This document shows positions 1 to 8,064 of a stretch of 64,000 bases of DNA, in pieces. The notes beneath the pieces were generated by a model. That model saw nothing but the letters and a program-made list of their open reading frames with translations. It ran no database searches and had not been told where the DNA came from. Location: the NCBI GenBank assembly GCA_964574815.1, contig CAZNPL010000036.1:7693-71692 (forward strand), written 5' to 3'. Both the position numbers and the translations under genes were made by a program. Each line of letters starts with the position of its first letter. Position 1 is the stretch's first letter. Origin of the DNA: CAZNPL01 sp964574815 (lineage in GTDB: Bacteria; Planctomycetota; Phycisphaerae; UBA1845).

Positions 1-1195
1 GATCGCAGCCGTCAACGGTGCACGGGACACCGTCGTCGCAAATCGGCGCCGTTCCGGACTGGCAGTCCCCGTTGGTATCGCATGTCTCCAGACCGTTACA
101 CTGGTTCTCGTCGTCGCAACACCCGGTTCCGTCGCCCCGGTACACATTGGGCTTGATCGAGTCCAGGCAGATACTCACGTGCTCGATTACGCAGGAGCCG
201 CCGAGCGAACAGCACCCACCTGTGCAGATTCCCTCGACATCGCAGGTCTTGCCCGCCCTGAAGTGGCCCTGCAGCGCATCGCACTCCGCTTCCGTCACCA
301 GGTCGTCGCACGTGCCCAACGGAAACAGGATCGTCTCGACGTAACAACACGCCCCGAGGGCGGGGGGACACTCGCTGGCAACCCCGCAATCGACGCCTTC
401 GAGGTATACATAGTCGGGCGACGCAAACCGTAAGCAGTCTTCCTCCGTGGTGACGAAGCAGGAACCCGAAGGTCCCGACGGGCAGCACGCGCCGCCGAAC
501 GGCGGACACGTCGACGTGGCGCAGTCGGTACCGGCGCCCAGGAACAGGCCGTGACTGGACGCACAGTTGAACGGGTCGACGGGGCCGGTGCACTCACCGT
601 CGGGATTGACCGTCGCAAAACAGCACGCCCCTTCCCTGCAGCCGTCCGGCGGGCATGTGGTGAAGTTTCCGGCGAAGCTGGCCCCTTCAATCATGGCGCA
701 GTCCCCCTGCGTCGAATCGAGGCAGCTATCGTCGGTCAGGCAGCAGGCCCCTGGACAGTCGCCGCACGTGGAATCGTCTCCCATGTACCCCGCGCCCCTG
801 CTCGTGCAGAACTTCTCCGTGTAGTTCTCACGACAGTAGAACTCAAAACAGCAGGCGCCGTTCGGCAGCACCGGACAGTTGGCTCCGTCGCATGTGCTTC
901 CATGACCGAGGTAGGCGCCGCTCGTTCCCTCACAGTTGAACCTCGCGCTGCCCGCCAGGCATTCTCCCGTGGGACGACAGCAGGCCCCGCGACATCGACC
1001 GGCGAAGCACGTGGATCCCGCGCCCCCGAATTCGCCGTCAGGGTACGATTCGCAGGTTGCTTGAGAGACGAGCAGGCAACTGCCGTTATCCCGGCAGCAC
1101 GCACCGTCCTGCGCGGCCGCGGTATCCGCCCCAAATGTGATCAGAAGGTACGTCAGGCACGCCACAAACGCCCAACATTGGGTTACGCGAATCAT
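1..1195 (-). CDS. Cys-rich secreted GACC-repeat protein, 3' end outside the window
   Basis: The reading frame is open from an ATG at 1195 to the window edge (at least 398 residues), so the C-terminus is missing. The N-terminus looks like a signal peptide (MIRVTQCW, then a hydrophobic stretch ending in AAAQD). What follows is about eight tandem modules of 35-45 residues, each opening with GACC (the last with GCC) and carrying further spaced cysteines, for example GACCRPTGEC and GACCLTDDSC. The last visible part changes to another Cys-rich type (CNGLETCDTNGDC, CDDGVPCTVDGC). Such modules are common in secreted planctomycete proteins of unknown function, and disulphide-stabilised extracellular folding is likely. 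The module type is shared with the protein at 13286-14635. No enzymatic motif is visible. Exact function is unknown. Confidence 0.8.
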   Translation of the reverse strand, partial: MIRVTQCWAFVACLTYLLITFGADTAAAQDGACCRDNGSCLLVSQATCESYPDGEFGGAGSTCFAGRCRGACCRPTGECLAGSARFNCEGTSGAYLGHGSTCDGANCPVLPNGACCFEFYCRENYTEKFCTSRGAGYMGDDSTCGDCPGACCLTDDSCLDSTQGDCAMIEGASFAGNFTTCPPDGCREGACCFATVNPDGECTGPVDPFNCASSHGLFLGAGTDCATSTCPPFGGACCPSGPSGSCFVTTEEDCLRFASPDYVYLEGVDCGVASECPPALGACCYVETILFPLGTCDDLVTEAECDALQGHFRAGKTCDVEGICTGGCCSLGGSCVIEHVSICLDSIKPNVYRGDGTGCCDDENQCNGLETCDTNGDCQSGTAPICDDGVPCTVDGCD

Positions 1196-1457
1196 GATTG
1201 GCTCAACTCCTGGCTATTGCAGTCTCACCGTGACCGAACAGGCCCTTGCCGCGAATCAACGATCTTGCTCGTCGCGACATGCTGGATTTACGCCCGGCCC
1301 CGGACGCCCTAGCGCATTTCGGCCCCGAAACGTATTGGCGGACGCCCGGCGGATTTCTTATCATTCGGTGGGCCGAGAACACGCACGAGACTTCAAGCGG
1401 CCGTATGCCCAGGAGGGACGAGCGTGCGCCCTGTGGCTGTCGAACCCGGCGATTCAA
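1196..1457. other. Divergent intergenic region
   Basis: This 262-bp gap separates the - strand Cys-rich gene from the + strand sigma factor and must hold both promoters. I could not pick out a convincing -35/-10 pair, operator or small gene. Confidence 0.4.
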
Positions 1458-2048
1458 ATGAACTGGATCACAACGTCGACCATCCTCCAGAACCTCACTG
1501 ACTGTGCCAACCATGCGGCTTGGGACCGGTTTAACCGACGTTTTACCGGGCCCATCGTGCGTTTCGGCCGGCAGATGGGCCTTACGGAGGCCGATGCCGA
1601 GGAGGCCGCCCAGGAGACCCTGCTGGCCTTTGCGGAGGGTTATCGCAAGGGCCGGTACGACCGGACCAAGGGCCGCCTGAGCCGCTGGTTGTTCGGCATC
1701 GCCTTCCGGCAGGCGCTTTCAAAGAAACGCAGCGTGGTTCGACGGACCGCACAGACGAACGCGCCGGTAGATTCGACCTTCTGGGATGGGTTGGCCGGCG
1801 AGGAGTCCGCGGCCACCGTCTGGGACAAAGAGTGGCAGGAGTCGATCCTGCAGATCTGCCTGGGTCGTGTCCGGGAGCAAGTCGAGCCTGCGACTTACAG
1901 GGCATTTGAACTCGTCATGCGCGACGGACAGACGCCAAAGCAGGCGGCAGACCTGCTGGGTGTGCCGGTCAAGGCCGTCTACAACGCCAAGTACACCGTC
2001 CTGACCAGGCTACGATCGATCAAGGCCGAGGTGGAGGAGGCGCTCTGA
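1458..2048 (+). CDS. ECF-type RNA polymerase sigma factor (sigma-70 family)
   Basis: This 196-residue protein has the two-domain layout of an ECF sigma factor. Region 2 lies at about residues 22-90: the segment DAEEAAQETLLAFAEGY is the core-binding helix, followed by GRLSRWLFGIAFRQAL. Region 4 lies at about 145-190, with the helix-turn-helix QTPKQAADLLGVPVKAVYNAK. The ATG at 1458 is chosen because the conserved domain starts just after it; an in-frame extension upstream is low in sigma-like sequence. The next gene, 112 bp downstream on the same strand, is a transmembrane Ser/Thr kinase with a zinc-finger-like N-terminus. In planctomycetes such sigma-kinase pairs are recurrent, so the kinase is the likely controller. 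The target regulon is not visible. Confidence 0.9.
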   Translation: MNWITTSTILQNLTDCANHAAWDRFNRRFTGPIVRFGRQMGLTEADAEEAAQETLLAFAEGYRKGRYDRTKGRLSRWLFGIAFRQALSKKRSVVRRTAQTNAPVDSTFWDGLAGEESAATVWDKEWQESILQICLGRVREQVEPATYRAFELVMRDGQTPKQAADLLGVPVKAVYNAKYTVLTRLRSIKAEVEEAL

Positions 2049-2160
2049 TCCCCCAATCGTTAGAACAGCGGCAGGTTTTCGACCAATACATTCTGCGGGA
2101 CGGTGTCTATACGAGATACGCGTCCGCGCTCGGCTTCATTCGGAGTGAAAGGCGCCGAAC

Positions 2161-4461
2161 ATGGCGTGTCCCGAAATTCAGCAACTGGAACAATACCTGA
2201 GCAGTGAGCTCGGCGGTGACTCTGCGGCGTGGATCCGCGATCATGTGAGTTCCTGTGCCGAGTGCTCCTCGATCCTGGCGGAGGTGGAGGAAAATCGGCG
2301 CCTCGAGCCGGGGGTGCGCGCGGTGCTTGCCGGCGGTTGTTTCACATCGACGGATTGTACCCCCGCCGACCTGGTCGAAGGGTACCGCATTGTGCGGGAG
2401 ATCGGCCGTGGCGGATCCAGCGTCGTCTACGAGGCGGAGCAGCGCAATCCCAGGCGACGCGTGGCGCTCAAGCTGTTAAGTGCACCATACGCGGCAGACC
2501 GGCGCTACGAGAAACTGCTGCATCGCGAGACCCACATGCTGGCCCACGTCAAACATCCCTCTATCGCCGTAGTCTACGAATCCGGCAACGCCCGCGACGG
2601 TCGGGCGTACTTGGCGATGGAGCTCGTCGAGGGCCAGCCGATCGTTGAGTACGTATGCGACCGCGAACTCAGCGTCGAGCAGCGGGTCGAGCTGTGCAGA
2701 AGTGTCTGCGAGGCGATCGCGTTCGCGCATCAGCGCGGCGTCATCCATCGGGATCTTAAACCCTCCAACCTTCTGGTCGAACGGAACGGCGCGCTCAAGG
2801 TGCTCGATTTCGGACTCGCAAAGTTCCTCCAGTCGGCCGACGAGAACCCGCCGAGCATGCTCGCGTCCGCCGTGTCCGACATTGGCCGCGTCGCGGGAAC
2901 CGTACCGTACATGAGCCCGGAGCAGGTCCAAGGACGTACCGACGAGATCGACGTGCGATGCGACGTCTACGCATTGGGCGTTGTTCTCTACGAGCTGCTG
3001 ACTGGACAGTTGCCCTATCCGATCGAGCCGTGGAATCTGCCGCAGTCCGCCCGAACCATCAGTGAGCAGGCTCCGACGCCGCCAAGCAGATACGCCAAGG
3101 CAGTCGCCCCCGACCTGGAGACGATCATACTCAAGGCCCTGGAGAAGGACCCGAGCCGGCGATATCAGTCCGCGGGGGAGCTGACCGCAGACCTTGGGCG
3201 TTACCTTCGCAGCGAGCCGATTCTGGCGCGGCCTGCCGGCACGTGGTATCTGCTACGCAAGTTCACGCGGCGGCATCGGGCATTGGCTGGCGGCGTGGCG
3301 GTTGCGTTCGTAGCTTTGATCGCCGGCACCGCGGTCGCGGTCGGCCAGGCATACGTGGCGACGCGCGAACGCGACATGGCACGCCGACGGCTTGCGTATG
3401 CCCAACGGGCGTCCAATTATGTGTTCGCCGGCGTCGGCTCGCAGATTACGGGAGTCCTGGGAACGGGTGACATACAGAGGCACCTGGCCGAGGAGGCGTA
3501 CACGTTCTATAAGCAACTTGCAGATGAACAGCCGGATAATCTTCACGCTCAGGCGAAGCTCTGGAGTGCAATTCGTCGATTGATCGGTCATTCCGTAAAC
3601 GTCGGACTCCTCGATCGGGCGCAACTCCTCAGCCAACTCGTGCTCGACCTCGTCGAGCGGTCGGCCGAAGCGGTTCCGGTAGACGGGGTCGTGCTTCGCG
3701 AACTCATGTACGCACACGCGACGCGAGCTTTGGTGGCCGACGCCATGGGCGACAAGGAATTGGCCGCCGAGCACGCGCAAATCGCTTTCGAACACGGACG
3801 GGTCGCATCCGGCTGGTACGAAGCGGAGTTCGATGCGCTGGATCCGTACGTGTGGGCCGTGCGGCAAGAGGGATCGGAGCCGGGCAGGGCGCCGCAGCCG
3901 GTGATCGCGCGGCGCGATTGGGCCGTCCTGACGGCGACACGGCTGGCCCATCTACTATGCGACAGTGATCTCCACACGGCCGAAGAGTATTATCGTGCGG
4001 CCCAGAGCGCCATCGAGGAGCTTCTGGAGGTAGATCCCACTCTGGAGCCGATCTACCGATCGGATCTTTCGGCCCACGCTCCCTTGGCGCCCCCCATCCT
4101 GTTGCGGAATGGCTCGCGCATCCACTACGACAGAGCATTGGCATACATCCACTTGGGGCTCGCCAACATTGCACACAGGCGTCGCAGCGTGGGCGACGGG
4201 CTCCGGCATCTGGACACAGCCCGGTCGATCGTGGACCGTTTTGCAAGCCACACGGCCGACGACCCCGCCACCATCGAGTTGGTTGCCACGCTCCATCACG
4301 CATACGCTCGCCTCTTATGGCAACGCGGCGATGCCCCGCGGGCGCGCGAACATGCGGAACAAGCGCTCCTGGGCCATCAGCGCCTCGCCGCAGCCGATCC
4401 GAAGCACGCGCTTCGGCAGCGCGCCGCCTCACAGGCCGCAGCGCTCCTTGCCGGGGAATGA
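2161..4461 (+). CDS. Transmembrane serine/threonine protein kinase with N-terminal zinc-finger-like domain
   Basis: The protein has 766 residues. Residues 1-40 look like an anti-sigma zinc-finger (C3, then HVSSCAEC giving H28, C32, C35). The Hanks-type kinase domain spans about 75-350: glycine loop IGRGGSSVVYEA (81-92), catalytic lysine in VALK (about 104), HRDLKPSN (196-203), DFG (216-218) and the activation-segment motif GTVPYMSPEQ. All residues needed for activity are present. One transmembrane helix follows (ALAGGVAVAFVALIAGTAVAV, split by a basic flank before it), then a helical C-terminal half of about 350 residues likely to form TPR-like repeats outside or at the membrane. Together with the upstream sigma factor this suggests a membrane sensor that phosphorylates or sequesters the sigma factor. 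Substrate and signal are inferred only. Confidence 0.92.
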   Translation: MACPEIQQLEQYLSSELGGDSAAWIRDHVSSCAECSSILAEVEENRRLEPGVRAVLAGGCFTSTDCTPADLVEGYRIVREIGRGGSSVVYEAEQRNPRRRVALKLLSAPYAADRRYEKLLHRETHMLAHVKHPSIAVVYESGNARDGRAYLAMELVEGQPIVEYVCDRELSVEQRVELCRSVCEAIAFAHQRGVIHRDLKPSNLLVERNGALKVLDFGLAKFLQSADENPPSMLASAVSDIGRVAGTVPYMSPEQVQGRTDEIDVRCDVYALGVVLYELLTGQLPYPIEPWNLPQSARTISEQAPTPPSRYAKAVAPDLETIILKALEKDPSRRYQSAGELTADLGRYLRSEPILARPAGTWYLLRKFTRRHRALAGGVAVAFVALIAGTAVAVGQAYVATRERDMARRRLAYAQRASNYVFAGVGSQITGVLGTGDIQRHLAEEAYTFYKQLADEQPDNLHAQAKLWSAIRRLIGHSVNVGLLDRAQLLSQLVLDLVERSAEAVPVDGVVLRELMYAHATRALVADAMGDKELAAEHAQIAFEHGRVASGWYEAEFDALDPYVWAVRQEGSEPGRAPQPVIARRDWAVLTATRLAHLLCDSDLHTAEEYYRAAQSAIEELLEVDPTLEPIYRSDLSAHAPLAPPILLRNGSRIHYDRALAYIHLGLANIAHRRRSVGDGLRHLDTARSIVDRFASHTADDPATIELVATLHHAYARLLWQRGDAPRAREHAEQALLGHQRLAAADPKHALRQRAASQAAALLAGE

Positions 4462-4504
4462 ACCCTCGTTCCGCCCGCCCACCGAAACTGGCCGCACGTC
4501 GGCT

Positions 4505-6220
4505 TCAAACATACCTGGAATCGCCCGCGAAAGGTGGAGCAGCACCGTGGCGCAGGAACCCTCGTCGCTCCGTCGGGCCGCCGTCGCGCCGCTCGATGAG
4601 GCGCTTGTAGACCGCCACGCGGCTTTCGTGCAGGGGCCTCGTGCCATCCAGACTGATGAGGTGGCCCGGACCCGCGTTCGTTGCTTGGTCGTACGCCCTG
4701 GCCAATTTGTCAAAGTCCTCCAAACGGGCGTCCGAGGCGACGTCCCGTTCGTTTTCCCGCGCTCGCAGACGTCCACGAATCACGTCGTCCGGGGCGTGCA
4801 TCTCGATGAAAACGAGGTCGCAGTCACAGTGCTCCAGTATGCGGAACAATTCGCGTCTTCGCTGTTGCGTGCCGTACGTTGCATCCAGGATGACGCTTTC
4901 ACCCTTTTCGATGCACGCGCAAGCCAGCTCCCCCAAACGATCGTACGTCCGCTGAGTCATATCCCCGCTGTACAACTGCTCCCTGACGGATGCCGGCGGC
5001 CGCTGCGAGTTCGGCACGCCGTACAGCTTCTTGCGTACGCGATCCGACGAGTGGACCGCCCAGCCCAATTCCTCACCCAGGGCGCCGGCGACGCTCGATT
5101 TGCCCGTCGCGATCCTCCCCATCACGACCAGCACCGTCGCACGCGAGCCGGTGACGGCGTAGTTCAGCGCCCGTTGAAAGTAACGCCCCGACTTCGTGCG
5201 ACTCTCTTCCCGTTGCACGGGTGGGACATCCCCTTCGTCCTTGCGAATACCCTGCACTTTCGCCTGTACGACCGCACGGTAGCACTTGTAAAAATTCATC
5301 AGTCGGCGCATATCCGGGTCGTCCAGCGTCCGCACCATCTCGGCCACAAGGTGACGACTCAGGTCCGGCCGCCCGGCTGCGTCCAGTTCCATCGCCAAAA
5401 AGGCGATCTCAGCCGCGACGTCAATGTGCCTGAACTTGTCGTTGAACTCGATGCAGTCATAGACGCATACGCGCTCGGGGCCGAGATGGATATGCTCGGG
5501 ACGCAGATCGCCGTGGCAATCGAGGATGTGGCCGTCGGCCGGCCGTCGCGCGAGCAACGCATGCCGCTGCTTGTGAAACCGCTGCTGATAAAGCCGGACC
5601 GCTTCGTAAGCGGAGGCGGAAATGGTGTCGCCCACAAGGTCGCGCGCCTCGTCGAGGTTTTCCCTCGTGATGCCCATCACCGTTTCGGCCCTTCCATTCT
5701 CCGCAACAGCCGGATCGGGCCTCTGCCGTTGATAGAAGGGGGCCATCTTCTCGATGATTCGGTCGATGTGTGCCTGTGAGGCCTGTTCATTGTGGAGCAT
5801 CTGCGACAAAAGGAACTGTTCGTCGAGTTCCCGCATCTTGACAGCGTAGTCCACGGTGGAGCCTACCCGGTCATCCTCGCCGAATCGCAGGCGTCCGTCG
5901 CACAGCACCAGCGGCACGACGCCCAGGTAAATGTCCGGGCACAGGCGACGGTTCAGCTCGACTTCGCGATGGCAGAAATGCTCGCGCTTTGCGAGCGTCG
6001 AAAAGTCGAGGAAATCCAAAGCAACGGGCTTTTTTAGCTTGTACACGTACGGAGAGACAATCGCCACGTACGAGATGTGCGTTTGCAAGAGGCGAACGCA
6101 TTTCGGTTCGTGCGGATAAGAGTCCGGCCGCTTCAGGAAGGGCACGAGCCCGTCCCGCCACGATGACGTGTCCGCCGGTATGTACTCTTGCGGCAATTCG
6201 CTGTGCATCCGGAGCCTCAT
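4505..6220 (-). CDS. Bifunctional APH-like kinase / AAA P-loop ATPase fusion protein
   Basis: This 571-residue protein fuses two domains. The N-terminal about 330 residues resemble the aminoglycoside-phosphotransferase fold, with the catalytic-loop motif CHGDLRPEHI and a downstream metal-binding-type segment YDCIEFND. The C-terminal about 190 residues are a P-loop kinase-like ATPase with Walker A GRIATGKSS, a later SVILDATY, and arginine-rich RENERD. This architecture matches COG2187/COG0645 fusions usually annotated 'bifunctional aminoglycoside phosphotransferase/ATP-binding protein'; real substrates are unknown and antibiotic resistance should not be assumed. The ATG at 6220 is preferred because the family-like sequence begins shortly after it, while the in-frame extension upstream is unlike the family. 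It stands alone, convergent with the kinase gene upstream. Confidence 0.85.
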   Translation of the reverse strand: MRLRMHSELPQEYIPADTSSWRDGLVPFLKRPDSYPHEPKCVRLLQTHISYVAIVSPYVYKLKKPVALDFLDFSTLAKREHFCHREVELNRRLCPDIYLGVVPLVLCDGRLRFGEDDRVGSTVDYAVKMRELDEQFLLSQMLHNEQASQAHIDRIIEKMAPFYQRQRPDPAVAENGRAETVMGITRENLDEARDLVGDTISASAYEAVRLYQQRFHKQRHALLARRPADGHILDCHGDLRPEHIHLGPERVCVYDCIEFNDKFRHIDVAAEIAFLAMELDAAGRPDLSRHLVAEMVRTLDDPDMRRLMNFYKCYRAVVQAKVQGIRKDEGDVPPVQREESRTKSGRYFQRALNYAVTGSRATVLVVMGRIATGKSSVAGALGEELGWAVHSSDRVRKKLYGVPNSQRPPASVREQLYSGDMTQRTYDRLGELACACIEKGESVILDATYGTQQRRRELFRILEHCDCDLVFIEMHAPDDVIRGRLRARENERDVASDARLEDFDKLARAYDQATNAGPGHLISLDGTRPLHESRVAVYKRLIERRDGGPTERRGFLRHGAAPPFAGDSRYV

Positions 6221-6715
6221 GGAGACGCAAGAAAGCCCGTGAGCCGGACCCGCCCGTTCCAACTCGTCTCTTCCTGACCTTTCATTCTGTTCAAGAAGCT
6301 GATAAGAGCCTGAGCGCCGCCTTAATTGTGCGTAAGCTTTTGAGCACGGCGCCAGAATGCGAGATGCACGCCGGGAGATTGCCAATCGCGGCGGCGCGTT
6401 CGCCCAGACGAAAACGGCGTCAATGGTCGCTCGCCTCATGAGCCATTTGACCTCACCCAGCCAGGCTGCGATAATCCGCTCGCACCGAATCATCCGGCGC
6501 TGGCTGACACGCAACTCGAAGCAACTGAGAGATGAATTGAGCCGAACCTGCACGGGCCGAGCAATGTGCCGGGGACTACGCAGGACGTTGCGAACCCCCG
6601 AGGGCGTCGGCGCTGGGGTCAAACAAGTGCACTGCGGCAACGTCCACCGTCAGGCGTCACCGCGTCCGCCGCGGCTGCACAGTCCTGCGCACCGTCGGCG
6701 TCACATCGCGTGTTC

Positions 6716-7621
6716 TCAGGCGTCGTTCGAACTGTAATAGCGGCGGCACTCGCTCTCCCGGCCTCGAACGATGCGCTGGCCTTCGAGCCGACCCCGCTCG
6801 GAAGTGACCACGGTGCACTGATCCTCCCGGCCCTCTCTCTCAAAGTAAATCACGACCCAATCGTCCGTCTTGCCGCGCTCGTGCGCTCTTGCGGTATTGG
6901 AGAATAGCGCGGTGAAAGACCAGTCGCCTCGCTCGGTGTCAAGAATGGGCAACCACGCCTCACCCTCCGGGTTAAAACGCTTCGGCGCGATCTTTCTCAA
7001 CTCGTCCTTCTCCGCCTTGCGCCGGTACTCCTCATCCACGTCAAGCAGCGTCCCCACGTCCGGGCGCGACGCGTCACGCCTCCTTGACTCCTCATTGCCC
7101 TGGTCATCCTGCTCCTGGCGCTGCCGCGCACGGCGGCGCGCCGAACGGCTCAGCATGCCCGCCAGTGCGTCGCGAATCCCGGCCAGCCGCTTCTCGCCGA
7201 TGCCGGGAAACTCCTTCAGGCGACCATCGTGGGCCGCAGTCTCCAGGTCCTCCAGCGAGTCGACACCGAGCTCCTCGTGCAACTGCGAGGCCAGCTTCTT
7301 GCCGACCCCGGGTACTCGCGTCAGCAGCTCCTCAGGCGCCACTTCGCTCTCGAGCCGATCGGCCAATCGAAGGTTTCCGGTCTCGGCGATCTCCTGGATC
7401 GATCGCGCCAGCTTGCTGCCGACGCCGGGTAGACGCTCCAATTTCGACGCGTTGCCATTTCTGCACAGCGCGGCGATCGATTCATCGCTGTGGCGGACCG
7501 TGTCGGCCGCCGTCCGATAGCTACGCACGCGAAACGGATTCGCCTCCTGCTCGTCGAGAAGCTCGGCGACCCGATCCAGAATGTCCGCGATGCGGTCGTT
7601 CGATACGCTTCGATCGCTCAT
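6716..7621 (-). CDS. Helix-hairpin-helix protein resembling the N-terminal part of PolX DNA polymerase
   Basis: The 301-residue protein begins with an alpha-helical 8-kDa-type domain (NDRIADILDRVAELLDEQ, NPFRVRSYRTAA) followed by three helix-hairpin-helix motifs: LERLPGVGSKLARSI, LTRVPGVGKKLASQL and LKEFPGIGEKRLAGI. This is the order seen at the start of family X DNA polymerases, but the nucleotidyltransferase and PHP domains are absent. Instead there is a charged linker rich in R, Q, E and D (about 165-205) and a compact C-terminal domain of about 100 residues with no recognised motif. The ATG at 7621 is used because the conserved region starts right after it. A role in binding structured DNA is plausible; no catalytic residues are visible. 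Confidence 0.8.
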   Translation of the reverse strand: MSDRSVSNDRIADILDRVAELLDEQEANPFRVRSYRTAADTVRHSDESIAALCRNGNASKLERLPGVGSKLARSIQEIAETGNLRLADRLESEVAPEELLTRVPGVGKKLASQLHEELGVDSLEDLETAAHDGRLKEFPGIGEKRLAGIRDALAGMLSRSARRRARQRQEQDDQGNEESRRRDASRPDVGTLLDVDEEYRRKAEKDELRKIAPKRFNPEGEAWLPILDTERGDWSFTALFSNTARAHERGKTDDWVVIYFEREGREDQCTVVTSERGRLEGQRIVRGRESECRRYYSSNDA

Positions 7622-8064
7622 CGTACGCCTTCCACGAATGGACGATGCCCTCGCGGCGTTCCTAGATCCGACCCGGCGGAAGCAAACCCATACGCTCGGT
7701 CCGGGCGTTCTCAAGTGCCGCGTTCCGACCGAGACTCGCCATCTTCCTCGAACCCACTGAACACGCAATAACTTGCGGCTGACGGCGTTGTTAGCCGGTA
7801 GGTATCGTATTTCGCAGTCGTCGGAGAGATAATGAGCACCGAACGAGAGCATTGAAACCGGCTGGGTGCGACGTTATATTCGAAGATTCAGAGTATTCGG
7901 GCCAGCTCAAACATATAAAGGTCGAGTTGCGGTTCTTCGCGACGACTACCGGTGCCTTTGAAGTCGGAGTGACCGCCGTTACACGATCGGCCGCTTCGCA
8001 GCGCGATCCGGTCGGCGAGTTCATATCCTCACGATCGAGGAGCGTGGTGGCCGAGGAGGACGAC
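7622..8064. other. Divergent intergenic region between HHH gene and beta-solenoid gene
   Basis: This 443-bp gap carries the promoters of the two flanking divergent genes. A reading frame runs through the right half in frame with the next gene (from 7852), but it lacks a signal peptide and the well-placed GAGGAGG before the ATG at 8065 argues that it is untranslated. No RNA gene or repeat was recognised. Confidence 0.4.

Noticed and set aside
4109..5779. 556-codon + strand frame overlapping the kinase end and the APH/AAA gene
   Set aside because: It overlaps two well-supported genes and has no domain. Rejected as antisense shadow.
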